This document shows positions 16,851-25,477 of a stretch of DNA of 50,067 nucleotides, piece by piece. The first letter of the stretch is position 1. Each line of letters begins with the position of its first letter. Origin of the DNA: MAG-120531 sp029242825 (GTDB taxonomy: Bacteria > Bacteroidota > Bacteroidia > Flavobacteriales > Flavobacteriaceae). Under the pieces are notes generated by a model. The model made no database searches. It saw only the letters and a program-made list of their open reading frames with translations, and was not told the DNA's origin. Made by a program: the position numbers and the translations under genes. The stretch lies in the NCBI GenBank assembly GCA_029242825.1, contig JAQWTF010000018.1, positions 1-50,067 of the forward strand, given 5' to 3'.

Positions 16851-17846
16851 ATGACAAAATTACATGCAGCCATTTCAGCTGTGGGATCTTACGTCCCAGA
16901 CTTTGTGTTAACAAACGCGCTTTTAGAGACCATGGTGGAGACCAACGACGAGTGGATCACCTCTAGAACAGGCATTAAGGAGCGTAGAATCTTAAAAGAC
17001 AAAGACAAAGGGACTTCTTACCTGGCTATTCAGGCAGCTAAAGACCTTATTGAAAAGAAACAATTAGATCCTCATACCATAGATTTAGTGCTTGTAGCTA
17101 CAGCTACTCCAGACCTTTTAGTAGCTTCTACTGCCGCCTATGTGGCTTCAGAAATAGGCGCGATTAATGCTTTTTCTTATGATTTACAGGCCGCTTGTTC
17201 AAGTTTCTTATATGGAATGTCTACTGCCGCAGCGTATATTGAGGCAGGGAGGTATAAAAAAGTACTTTTGATTGGCGCAGATAAAATGTCTTCTATTATT
17301 GACTATTCGGACAGGGCTACTTGTATTATCTTTGGAGATGGTGCAGGAGCGGCTCTTTTTGAACCCAACAATGAAGGCTATGGTTTACAAGATGAATACC
17401 TAAGGTCTGACGGAATAGGAAGAAATTTTCTTAAAATGGAAGCAGGAGGCTCGTTGTTACCCGCCTCTATAGAAACGGTTCAAAACAAGCAACACCACGT
17501 TTACCAAGACGGGAAAACAGTATTTAAATTTGCCGTTTCTAATATGGCAGACGCTGCCGCTAAAATAATGGAGCGCAACGCACTCACAAAAGATCAAGTA
17601 GATTGGTTGGTGCCCCATCAGGCCAACAATAGAATTATTGACGCTACAGCTAAAAGAATGGAAGTAGATACTTCCAAGGTAATGAACAATATTGCCAAAT
17701 ACGGGAATACTACTTCTGCTACTTTACCCCTGTTATTGGCAGATTACGAGAATCAATTAAAAAAAGGAGACAAACTGGTCTTTGCCGCTTTTGGTGGAGG
17801 CTTTACGTGGGGTTCTATATATTTGACATGGGCCTACGATAACTAA
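16851..17846 (+). CDS. fabH: 3-oxoacyl-ACP synthase III (FabH)
   Basis: A 331-residue thiolase-fold enzyme that condenses an acyl-CoA starter with malonyl-ACP to begin fatty-acid synthesis. The catalytic triad is visible: C116 in DLQAACSSFLYG, H256 in WLVPHQANNRI and N286 in IAKYGNTTSA. The N-terminal TNDEWITSRTGIKERR is typical of FabH. It is followed by accB after 28 bases and by accC, placing the carboxylase that makes malonyl-CoA with the enzyme that consumes malonyl units. Acyl-primer preference, including branched chains, cannot be told. Confidence 0.96.
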   Translation: MTKLHAAISAVGSYVPDFVLTNALLETMVETNDEWITSRTGIKERRILKDKDKGTSYLAIQAAKDLIEKKQLDPHTIDLVLVATATPDLLVASTAAYVASEIGAINAFSYDLQAACSSFLYGMSTAAAYIEAGRYKKVLLIGADKMSSIIDYSDRATCIIFGDGAGAALFEPNNEGYGLQDEYLRSDGIGRNFLKMEAGGSLLPASIETVQNKQHHVYQDGKTVFKFAVSNMADAAAKIMERNALTKDQVDWLVPHQANNRIIDATAKRMEVDTSKVMNNIAKYGNTTSATLPLLLADYENQLKKGDKLVFAAFGGGFTWGSIYLTWAYDN

Positions 17847-17874
17847 CACTTTAACGCAACTAAACCTTATTAAA

Positions 17875-18345
17875 ATGGATATTAAAGAAATTCAGAACCT
17901 CATTAAATTTGTGGCTAAATCAGGAGCCAGTGAAGTTAAATTAGAGACAGAAGACGTAAAGATCACTATCAGAACGGGGCCTTTGGGGACGGCTGTTTCT
18001 GAGCCTGTTTACATGCAACAAATGCCTATGGCAGCAGCTCCTGCACCAGCAGCAGTTGAGGCATCGGCGCCAGCCGTACAAACAGCCCCAGCGAGTGAAG
18101 ATCATTTGATCACTATAAAATCGCCCATTATTGGAACTTTTTACAGAAAGCCTTCACCAGACAAACCCAATTTTGTTGAGGTGGGAAGTGAGATAGGCAA
18201 AGGAGAGGTGCTTTGTGTGATTGAAGCCATGAAACTATTTAACGATATTGAGTCAGAAGTGTCGGGTAAGATTGTCAAGATTCTAGTAGACGACTCTTCC
18301 CCAGTAGAATTTGATCAGCCACTTTTCGTAGTAGATCCTTCTTAA
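17875..18345 (+). CDS. accB: Biotin carboxyl carrier protein of acetyl-CoA carboxylase
   Basis: A 156-residue protein with an N-terminal domain (DIKEIQNLIKFVAKS), a flexible alanine/proline linker (about 44-75) and a C-terminal biotinyl domain. The biotin attachment lysine is K120 in the motif VIEAMKLFNDIE. It carries the carboxyl group between biotin carboxylase and carboxyltransferase in malonyl-CoA synthesis. It lies 48 bases upstream of accC in the fabH-accB-accC set. Confidence 0.97.
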   Translation: MDIKEIQNLIKFVAKSGASEVKLETEDVKITIRTGPLGTAVSEPVYMQQMPMAAAPAPAAVEASAPAVQTAPASEDHLITIKSPIIGTFYRKPSPDKPNFVEVGSEIGKGEVLCVIEAMKLFNDIESEVSGKIVKILVDDSSPVEFDQPLFVVDPS

Positions 18346-18393
18346 TTTGCCTTTAAAGGCTAACATATTTCATGTATTATAAATAGCACTACT

Positions 18394-19740
18394 ATGTTTA
18401 AGAAGATATTAATTGCAAATAGGGGAGAGATAGCCTTAAGGATTATCAGGACCTGTAAAGAAATGGGAATTAAGACTGTTGCGGTGTATTCTAAGGCAGA
18501 CGAAGAAAGTCTTCATGTAAGATTCGCAGACGAGGCGGTTTGTATAGGACCTGCAGCAAGTAGTGAGTCTTATTTGAAAATCCCAAATATTATTGCTGCG
18601 GCTGAAATTACCAATGCAGACGCCATTCACCCTGGTTATGGGTTTTTGTCTGAAAACGCTAAGTTTTCTAGAATATGTACAGAGCACGGTATTAAGTTTA
18701 TTGGTGCTTCAGGAGACCAAATAGACAAAATGGGCGACAAAGCGACCGCTAAAGAAACCATGAAAAAAGCAGGAGTACCCTGTGTTCCTGGTTCTGCAGG
18801 TATTTTAAAGGACGTTAAGGACGCCATTACTACCGCAAAAAAAGTGGGCTATCCTGTAATGATCAAAGCCACTGCTGGTGGCGGAGGTAAGGGAATGCGC
18901 GCCGTTTGGAAAGAAGAGGACATGACCAAACTATTCGAAAGTGCTGTACAAGAAGCTACAGCGGCTTTAGGAAATGGAGGCATGTATATGGAAAAACTGA
19001 TAGAAGAGCCTAGGCACATTGAAATCCAGGTAGTTGGAGATCAGTTTGGAAAAGCATGTCACTTGTCAGAAAGAGATTGTTCGGTGCAACGCAGACACCA
19101 AAAACTAACAGAAGAAACCCCTTCTCCATTTATGACGGATAAATTGAGAGAAGAAATGGGTGCCGCAGCTATTAAAGCAGCGGAATATATTAAATACGAA
19201 GGCGCTGGAACCATAGAATTTTTAGTAGACAAACACAGGAAGTTTTACTTCATGGAAATGAATACTAGAATTCAGGTAGAGCACCCTATTACAGAACAAG
19301 TGGTAGATTACGATTTGATTAGAGAGCAAATTTTAGTGGCTGCAGGCGTGCCAATTTCTGGAAAAAATTACTACCCAAAACTGCACGCCATAGAATGCAG
19401 GATTAATGCAGAAGACCCTTATAACGGCTTTAGACCGAGTCCAGGGAAAATCACCACACTACACACACCAGGGGGGCACGGGATTAGACTAGACACCCAT
19501 GTGTATAGCGGCTATGTGATTCCTCCAAATTATGACTCTATGATTGCCAAGTTAATTACAACGGCACAAACAAGGGAAGAGGCTATTAACAAAATGAAAA
19601 GGGCTTTAGACGAATTCGTGATTGAAGGCGTTAAGACCACTATTCCTTTCCACAGACAACTCATGGATCATCCGGATTATTTAGCCGGTAATTACACCAC
19701 TAAATTCATGGAAGATTTTGAAATGGATCCGATTGATTAA
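18394..19740 (+). CDS. accC: Biotin carboxylase of acetyl-CoA carboxylase
   Basis: A 448-residue ATP-grasp enzyme that carboxylates biotin on AccB using bicarbonate and ATP. The sequence shows the N-terminal FKKILIANRGEIALRIIRT, HPGYGFLSEN, the glycine-rich ATP loop ATAGGGGKGMRAV, SERDCSVQRRHQKLTEE and the catalytic-region motif MEMNTRIQVEHPITE. Length is as expected. It is the last gene of its set and is followed by a clear terminator. Confidence 0.98.
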   Translation: MFKKILIANRGEIALRIIRTCKEMGIKTVAVYSKADEESLHVRFADEAVCIGPAASSESYLKIPNIIAAAEITNADAIHPGYGFLSENAKFSRICTEHGIKFIGASGDQIDKMGDKATAKETMKKAGVPCVPGSAGILKDVKDAITTAKKVGYPVMIKATAGGGGKGMRAVWKEEDMTKLFESAVQEATAALGNGGMYMEKLIEEPRHIEIQVVGDQFGKACHLSERDCSVQRRHQKLTEETPSPFMTDKLREEMGAAAIKAAEYIKYEGAGTIEFLVDKHRKFYFMEMNTRIQVEHPITEQVVDYDLIREQILVAAGVPISGKNYYPKLHAIECRINAEDPYNGFRPSPGKITTLHTPGGHGIRLDTHVYSGYVIPPNYDSMIAKLITTAQTREEAINKMKRALDEFVIEGVKTTIPFHRQLMDHPDYLAGNYTTKFMEDFEMDPID

Positions 19741-19790
19741 ACAGTCAAAGAACCTGGGTTGATTAATACCCAACAGATTCTAAAGTATAC

Positions 19791-19832
19791 ATCACCCCCG
19801 AGAAGCGTTTGCTTTTCAGGGGTGATTTTTTT
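19791..19832 (+). terminator. Rho-independent terminator after accC
   Basis: ATCACCCC (19791-19798) pairs with GGGGTGAT (19819-19826), with an inner GAGAAGC/GCTTTTC stem around GTTT, followed by a T run. It separates accC from the FAD oxidoreductase gene. Confidence 0.9.
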
Positions 19833-19879
19833 GATTTAAATGCGCCCAAAAAGTATTGGAAAATGTAGTATTTTTAAGC

Positions 19880-20998
19880 ATGGACGCACTGAGTTACTGG
19901 GAGCACAAACACTGGTTGTCAAATATAGATTATGCCGTAATTGGAAGTGGTATAGTCGGATTAAGCTGTGCCCTCTCTTTAAGGGAAAAACACCCTAAAT
20001 CTACTATCGTAGTCTTTGAAAAAGGTATTTTGCCGCACGGAGCAAGTACTAAAAATGCAGGATTTACTTGCTTTGGTAGTATTTCTGAAATTTTGTCCGA
20101 CATAGATCGCCAGGGCGAGCAAAATGTTTTAAATATTGTTCAAAGAAGGTATGAGGGGGTTCAATTACTCAGAAGTAGACTGGGAGACACTCCAATAGGG
20201 TATGAGAACCTGGGTGGTCACGAGGTTTTTTTAGCTGCCCATACAGCCCTTTACGAAACATGTTTAGACCAATTAACCGCAGTGAATTCTTTGTTACAGC
20301 CGGTTTTTAAGTCGGATTCGTTTTACACTGCGTCCAATAGGTTTAATTTTAAGGGGGTAAATGAAAATTATATTAGCAGCCCTCACGAGGGACAGATAGA
20401 TACCGGCCTCATGATGAAGCAGCTTATCCGTAAAGTGCAAGCCCAAGACATTCATATTTTTTATGGGACTGAGCTCACTGATTTTTCTAGTTCTAATGGA
20501 TCGGTTCACCTGAAAACTAATTTTTTTGAGTGTAAAGCAGGGGCTCTATTTATAGCTACCAACGGTTTTTCTAAATCGTTTCAAATAGAAGATGTTAGCC
20601 CCGCTAGGGCTCAGGTTCTTATTACAAAGCCTATAGAAAACCTTCACATAAAAGGGGCTTTTCATTTGGACATGGGCTACTATTATTTTAGAAATATAGA
20701 CCAAAGAATACTGCTAGGAGGGGGGCGAAACTTGGCCCTTAAAGAGGAAGAAACCACTGATTTTTCTCAAACCTCGCTTATTCAAGATGCACTTGATCGC
20801 TTACTTAAAGAAACCATACTTCCAGGGATTTCATATGAAATTGATCGTAGGTGGTCTGGAATTATGGGTGTTGGAGCTGGTAAAGAACCCCTTTTAAAAT
20901 GTGTTCAGCCCAATGTGTACTGTGGGGTTCGTTTGGGAGGTATGGGTGTGGCTTTAGGCTCAAAAGTCGGCAGCGAATTAGCAGACTTACACCGCTAG
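19880..20998 (+). CDS. FAD-dependent oxidoreductase (DAO/DadA superfamily)
   Basis: A 372-residue protein using the ATG at 19880; an in-frame ATG at 19856 is less likely. The N-terminal dinucleotide-binding motif is YAVIGSGIVGLSCALSL, with a terminal acidic residue in VVFEKG about 20 residues later. GASTKNAGFTCFGS is the conserved FAD-contact loop of D-amino-acid-oxidase-like enzymes. RRWSGIMGVGAGKEPLLK and CGVRLGGMGVALG at the C-terminus complete the FAD site. It should oxidise an amine or amino acid, but the substrate is unknown. Its 3' end overlaps the convergent ABC ATPase gene by 12 bases. Confidence 0.85.
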   Translation: MDALSYWEHKHWLSNIDYAVIGSGIVGLSCALSLREKHPKSTIVVFEKGILPHGASTKNAGFTCFGSISEILSDIDRQGEQNVLNIVQRRYEGVQLLRSRLGDTPIGYENLGGHEVFLAAHTALYETCLDQLTAVNSLLQPVFKSDSFYTASNRFNFKGVNENYISSPHEGQIDTGLMMKQLIRKVQAQDIHIFYGTELTDFSSSNGSVHLKTNFFECKAGALFIATNGFSKSFQIEDVSPARAQVLITKPIENLHIKGAFHLDMGYYYFRNIDQRILLGGGRNLALKEEETTDFSQTSLIQDALDRLLKETILPGISYEIDRRWSGIMGVGAGKEPLLKCVQPNVYCGVRLGGMGVALGSKVGSELADLHR

Positions 20999-21985
20999 AG
21001 ATTTTAAACGCTGTTCACAGCGTTCTAAGGATACTTGAATACACTTGTTCTCATTTTCTAAAAGGGCCGTTTTTGAATGCATATAAAGGCGTTGTCCCTC
21101 GGATGATTTAAAGACTATTAAATAACCATTTCCAATAAAAAGACTCTTTTCAACACTGACTTTTATGCCAGTTTGTGCGCTAAAAGACCATTCATGTGGC
21201 CAAACAACAATTTCTTGCCCTTCTTTTATTTTAAGGGATGGATACAGCGACAAAGCAGTGGCTTTATCTAAAACATTTAAAACGCCAAAAAGCTGGGCTA
21301 CTTTAGTGTTAGGCGGGTTTTGATATAAGGATTCGGGTGTTCCAGAAGCGATAATTTTCCCTCCTTCCATACAGACCACTTCATGGGCATGACCCATATA
21401 ATCCTCGGGATGGTGAGAGGCTAATATACACGCAATTTTGTGCTGCTCTAGGTAGTGGAATAGCTTGGTTCTCAATAGAAGTTTTAAAGGGGGGTCTATA
21501 TGACTAAAGGGCTCGTCTAAGAGAATTAATTCTGGTGCTTTTGCCAATACCTTTGCCAAAGCCACGCGCTGTTGTTGTCCGCCTGATAAATTTTTAACTT
21601 GGGTGTTGGCAAAAGCCTTCATATCTATGAGCTCTAAAAGCTCAGCGGTGCGTTTTTCTAAATGCTCTGGCTCAAAAACAGATAAATGTTGGCTAATATT
21701 TTCAGCGACAGAAGTAAATGGCATGAGATCAAAATCTTGGGCCAGATACCTCAAAAAAGGGGCGCCTGGGAGCAGGTTGTATTCAGGCCCTAATAAAGCT
21801 TCTTTTTTCCAATGTATTTGACCTTTTTCAGGAGCCAAACTCCCGTAAATAAGTTTTAACAAGGTGCTTTTTCCGCTCCCACTAGCGCCTGTTAAAGCCA
21901 TAAGCTTTCCAGGGGCTAGTCGCAAGTGTATATTATGAAGAAGGGGTTCTTTGTATTTAAAATGGATGTTTTCCAGTACAAGCAT
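20987..21985 (-). CDS. ABC transporter ATP-binding protein
   Basis: A 332-residue ATPase. Walker A is GASGSGKST (about 34-42), the signature is LSGGQQQRVALAKVLA, Walker B is LILLDEPFSHID, and the H-loop is ILASHHPED. The first 220 residues are the nucleotide-binding domain; the last 100 form an additional domain, TOBE-like by position (VWPHEWSFSAQTGIKVSVEK), as in sugar, sulfate or metal importers. No permease or binding protein is encoded in the window. It starts nine bases after asd ends on the same strand and is probably cotranscribed with it. Confidence 0.85.
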   Translation of the reverse strand: MLVLENIHFKYKEPLLHNIHLRLAPGKLMALTGASGSGKSTLLKLIYGSLAPEKGQIHWKKEALLGPEYNLLPGAPFLRYLAQDFDLMPFTSVAENISQHLSVFEPEHLEKRTAELLELIDMKAFANTQVKNLSGGQQQRVALAKVLAKAPELILLDEPFSHIDPPLKLLLRTKLFHYLEQHKIACILASHHPEDYMGHAHEVVCMEGGKIIASGTPESLYQNPPNTKVAQLFGVLNVLDKATALSLYPSLKIKEGQEIVVWPHEWSFSAQTGIKVSVEKSLFIGNGYLIVFKSSEGQRLYMHSKTALLENENKCIQVSLERCEQRLKSLAV

Positions 21986-21994
21986 ACCGCAAAG

Positions 21995-22984
21995 TTACAC
22001 CAAACCGTTTGCAATTAAGTATTCTCCAATTTGAACCGCATTGGTGGCAGCTCCTTTTCTGAGGTTGTCTGCTACAATCCACATGTTTAAGGTGTTTTCC
22101 GCACTTTCATCCCTTCTAATTCGCCCTACAAATACCTCATCTTTGTCATGTGCATAGGCTGGCATTGGATAGGTATTTGTGTCGGTATTGTCTTGAACTA
22201 CTACTCCTGTTGTTTCATGGAGTATTGTTCTTACTTCAGAGAGCTCAAAGTCTTTTTCAAAGCTCACATTGACAGATTCTGAATGCCCTCCAGCAGTAGG
22301 TATTCTCACTGCGGTGGCTGTAATATTAAAAGAGTGGTCCCCCAATATTTTTTTAGGCTCATTGGCCAATTTCATCTCTTCTTTGGTGTATCCGTTTTCT
22401 AAAAACACATCGCAATGGGGAATAGCATTTCTGTGTATTGGATAGTGATAAGCCATTTCTCCTTGAATGCCCTTTGTCTCATTTTCCATTTGTTCCACCG
22501 CCTTTACCCCAGTTCCTGAAACCGATTGATAAGTAGATACTACCACGCGTTTCATTTTGTAAGCTTGGTGTAAAGGAGCCAAAACCAAGACCATTTGAAT
22601 GGTAGAACAATTGGGGTTGGCTATAATTTTATCTTCTTTTGTAAGGGTATTGGCGTTAATTTCAGGGACGATTAATTTGTGATCTGGGTGCATTCTCCAG
22701 GCAGAAGAATTATCAATTACTGTAGTCCCAGCAGCAGCAAATTTTGGCGCCCACTCCAAAGAAGTGTCTCCTCCTGCAGAAAAAATAGCGATATGAGGTT
22801 TTGCGTCTACCGCAGTTTGTAAACCAACTACTGTATGGGTTTTGCCACCGTATTCCATGGTTTTACCCACCGAGCGTTCAGAGGCTACTAATAGCAATTC
22901 ACTAATTGGAAAATTACGTTCTGCCAAAACTTTTAACATCACTTCGCCTACCATTCCGGTAGCGCCTACAACAGCTACTTTCAT
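21995..22984 (-). CDS. asd: Aspartate-semialdehyde dehydrogenase
   Basis: A 329-residue NADP enzyme that reduces aspartyl phosphate to aspartate semialdehyde, the branch point to lysine/diaminopimelate, threonine and methionine. NADP binding is AVVGATGMVGEVML at the N-terminus. The catalytic cysteine is C126 in ANPNCSTIQMV and the catalytic histidine is in RIPTAGGHSESVNV. Length is typical. It sits in a minus-strand row with mscL and alr upstream and an ABC ATPase downstream. Confidence 0.96.
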   Translation of the reverse strand: MKVAVVGATGMVGEVMLKVLAERNFPISELLLVASERSVGKTMEYGGKTHTVVGLQTAVDAKPHIAIFSAGGDTSLEWAPKFAAAGTTVIDNSSAWRMHPDHKLIVPEINANTLTKEDKIIANPNCSTIQMVLVLAPLHQAYKMKRVVVSTYQSVSGTGVKAVEQMENETKGIQGEMAYHYPIHRNAIPHCDVFLENGYTKEEMKLANEPKKILGDHSFNITATAVRIPTAGGHSESVNVSFEKDFELSEVRTILHETTGVVVQDNTDTNTYPMPAYAHDKDEVFVGRIRRDESAENTLNMWIVADNLRKGAATNAVQIGEYLIANGLV

Positions 22985-23088
22985 TTTTTTAAATTTTTAA
23001 TAAACAAAAGTAATCATTCTGAGGGGTTCCGCTCCATAACTTTTTAAATTGTTATAAAAATTTAACAAAAAGTTATTTTTGCAATAAT

Positions 23089-23499
23089 TTATGATTTAGC
23101 CTTTAGTAGATCTCTTATTTCTAGCAAAATTTCCTCTGAGGTAGGCCCCTTTTTAGGACTTGCTTTTGGTGGCACAGGTTTAATTTTTTGATAGGCTTTT
23201 ACTACTGTAAACATCACCATACCCACAATGAATAAGTTAATGATACTATTGACCCATGCGCCATAGCGAATAGCATTTTCAGGGATATAGCCTTTTTCTC
23301 CAGGGAGCCCACTTGCCTCACTAAGCACTATTTTTAAATTTGCAAAATCTATTCCCCCTGTAAATGCCCCTACAATTGGCATCATAATATCACTGACAAA
23401 TCCACTCACTACCAAGGCCGTTGCACCAGCCATTATAACCGCTACGGCAAATTCTATGACATTTCCTGTCATGATAAATTTTTTAAATTCTTTAATCAT
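23089..23499 (-). CDS. mscL: Large-conductance mechanosensitive channel
   Basis: A 136-residue membrane protein with the MscL layout. A short N-terminal amphipathic helix (MIKEFKKFIMTGN) precedes TM1 (VIEFAVAVIMAGATALVVSGFVSDIMMPIVG). A periplasmic loop of about 35 residues follows, then TM2 (WVNSIINLFIVGMVMFTVVKAYQKI) and a C-terminal charged helix (SEEILLEIRDLL). It opens as a pentamer on hypo-osmotic shock to release solutes. Confidence 0.94.
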   Translation of the reverse strand: MIKEFKKFIMTGNVIEFAVAVIMAGATALVVSGFVSDIMMPIVGAFTGGIDFANLKIVLSEASGLPGEKGYIPENAIRYGAWVNSIINLFIVGMVMFTVVKAYQKIKPVPPKASPKKGPTSEEILLEIRDLLKAKS

Positions 23500-23577
23500 G
23501 GGTGTCTTTTTAAGGGTTGAATCTAAAAGTAAGATTTCTTTAAATAAGTGCCATCGCCATTCTGTAAAAAGCTTGTT

Positions 23578-24669
23578 TTAACCGACAATCACCCTTTTTA
23601 CTCTTACTCCAATCCCTGTTAATAGTTCGTATGAAATGGTTTTAGCTCCGTTAGCAAAAGTTTCTGCAGAAGCGCCTTTTCCAAAGATCACTACACTGTC
23701 TCCTTCCTTAGCCCCATAGTTTCCTAAGTCTATCATCAGCATATCCATGCACACATTTCCTATAATTGGACAGGGTTTTCCGTTTAAAAAAACCACCCCT
23801 TTGCCTTGGCCATAAATCCTTGAAATACCATCTGCATGACCAATGGTTAAGGTGGCTATGCGCATTTTTTTAGCTGCTACAAAACCTTTGTTGTACCCTA
23901 CCCAAGAACCTTTTTCAATGGAGTGAATTTGAGAAATTTTAGTGGTTAAGGTGGCTACAGGCTTTAAAAGTGAATCTATTTTTGAATGATTTCCATAGCC
24001 ATGTAGGGCTATGCCACTTCTGACCATATTAAATGCTGCTTCCGGAAAATTTAAAATTCCTGAACTGTTGAGCAAATGTTTCAGCGCCATTTCTCCAATT
24101 TTCTTTTCAATACTTGTAACAGCTTCTTTGAATTTCTCAATTTGCGAGTCAGTATAAGCTTTTTCAGAAAGATCGTCAGTGGCTGCTAAGTGAGACATGA
24201 TTCCTTTGACCTTTACGGTTGAATGGTTTAATATTTTTTCGCAAACAACTCCAAGATCATCTACAGAAAACCCTAAGCGGTTTAAACCTGTATTTATATT
24301 TAAATGAATAGGATACTGACACTCCTTTTCAGTGGCCTTCATAAACATTTGTAGGGTCCTATTCGAATAGAGGCTTGGCTCTAAGCCATATTCAATAATA
24401 TGGTTGAATTCTTCTGGTTGTGGGTGTAAAACTAATATAGGTGTTTTAATCCCTTGCTCTCTGAGCAATACACCTTCATGGGTATAGGCAACTCCAAGAT
24501 AGTCTACTCCTAAAGCAGCAAGTTTTCTTGCTATCGCCACCGATTCAGAGCCATACCCATTGGCTTTTACCACTCCTAACAGTTTTGTTTGAGCAGGTAT
24601 TTTGGACCTTATATAACGGTAGTTATGTGCTAAAGCTTTTAAGTCAATTTCTAAAATAGAGGGTCCCAT
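23578..24669 (-). CDS. alr: Alanine racemase
   Basis: A 363-residue PLP enzyme making D-alanine for peptidoglycan. The PLP lysine is K35 in LGVVKANGYG; the second-site tyrosine is in SWVGYNKGF, and CMDMLMIDLG is a conserved C-terminal stretch. It is a stand-alone form, not fused to MurF as in some Bacteroidota. It begins 11 bases after tdk ends, suggesting a tdk-alr transcript continuing toward mscL and asd. Confidence 0.95.
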   Translation of the reverse strand: MGPSILEIDLKALAHNYRYIRSKIPAQTKLLGVVKANGYGSESVAIARKLAALGVDYLGVAYTHEGVLLREQGIKTPILVLHPQPEEFNHIIEYGLEPSLYSNRTLQMFMKATEKECQYPIHLNINTGLNRLGFSVDDLGVVCEKILNHSTVKVKGIMSHLAATDDLSEKAYTDSQIEKFKEAVTSIEKKIGEMALKHLLNSSGILNFPEAAFNMVRSGIALHGYGNHSKIDSLLKPVATLTTKISQIHSIEKGSWVGYNKGFVAAKKMRIATLTIGHADGISRIYGQGKGVVFLNGKPCPIIGNVCMDMLMIDLGNYGAKEGDSVVIFGKGASAETFANGAKTISYELLTGIGVRVKRVIVG

Positions 24670-24680
24670 TTAGGAAATGA

Positions 24681-25367
24681 TTAGTTGGATTGCTTTGGGC
24701 TAGAAGTCGGAATTGAATTTGCATCCTCCGAATTTTTTAAAGGATCGGTTAAGGCAATTACGTCATTTACCTCTAAGCCTTTCACCTTTTCTTTGAGCAT
24801 AGCTTTAAAATATGCAGCCCTGCTTAAAGGCTCGTATTCTGCTGTTTCTCCAAGTAGCACTAAATTTTCGTCGGCAGATTTTCTAAAGCTGTAGTTGGCT
24901 AGGTTTCCAGTTCTAGTGCACACAGCGTGAACCTTTGTTACATATTCTGCTGTAGCCATGAGAGCTGGCATTGGTCCAAAAGGATTCCCTTTGAAATCCA
25001 TGTCTAAACCAGCCACAATAACGCGTTTTCCCTTATTGGCAAGGTCATTGCAAACATGTATAATTTCTTCATCAAAAAACTGCGCTTCGTCAATTCCTAC
25101 TACGTCGCATTGATCTGCTAAAATTCTAATATTTGCCGCGGCGGGAACTGGGGTAGATCTGATCTGATTTTCATCATGAGACACCACCATTTCATCGTGG
25201 TAGCGGGTGTCTACTTGAGGCTTGAAAATTTCAATTCTTTGCTTAGCAAACTGCGCTCTTTTTAAACGCCTGATGAGCTCCTCTGTTTTTCCAGAAAACA
25301 TAGAACCACAAATCACTTCTATCCATCCAAAAGGCTCTTCATGATTTACAGTATTTTCTAGAAACAT
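24681..25367 (-). CDS. tdk: Thymidine kinase, type II
   Basis: A 228-residue enzyme phosphorylating thymidine for salvage. The P-loop is CGSMFSGKTEEL, the lid/Walker B region is GIDEAQFFDEE, and the substrate region is EYEPLSRAAYF. The structural zinc site of type II enzymes normally uses two cysteine pairs. Here the first pair reads AVCTRTGN and the second cysteine pair is absent, so the zinc is probably lost. A C-terminal tail of about 25 residues (KNSEDANSIPTSSPKQ) is likely disordered. Confidence 0.94.
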   Translation of the reverse strand: MFLENTVNHEEPFGWIEVICGSMFSGKTEELIRRLKRAQFAKQRIEIFKPQVDTRYHDEMVVSHDENQIRSTPVPAAANIRILADQCDVVGIDEAQFFDEEIIHVCNDLANKGKRVIVAGLDMDFKGNPFGPMPALMATAEYVTKVHAVCTRTGNLANYSFRKSADENLVLLGETAEYEPLSRAAYFKAMLKEKVKGLEVNDVIALTDPLKNSEDANSIPTSSPKQSN

Positions 25368-25390
25368 ATTATTTTATTTAGTAGACCCGT

Positions 25391-25406
25391 CAAGGCATTT
25401 GCCTTG
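25391..25406. repeat. Perfect short inverted repeat between tdk and its divergent neighbour
   Basis: CAAGGC (25391-25396) and GCCTTG (25401-25406) flank ATTT in the 110-base gap between tdk and the plus-strand gene at 25478. It could form a hairpin in the tdk leader or serve as an operator for either gene. No T run follows in either direction, so it is not a standard terminator. Confidence 0.4.
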
Positions 25407-25477
25407 GGCCATAAAAATATAAAATTAGGAGCAAAGCAAATGGATTTTTATCTAAAAAACCCGATATTAGCTATCCT

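Noticed and set aside
21007..21024. Hairpin AACGCTG-TTCA-CAGCGTT at the end of the convergent FAD oxidoreductase and ABC genes as a terminator
   Set aside because: No T run follows in either direction and it lies within coding sequence of the ABC gene.
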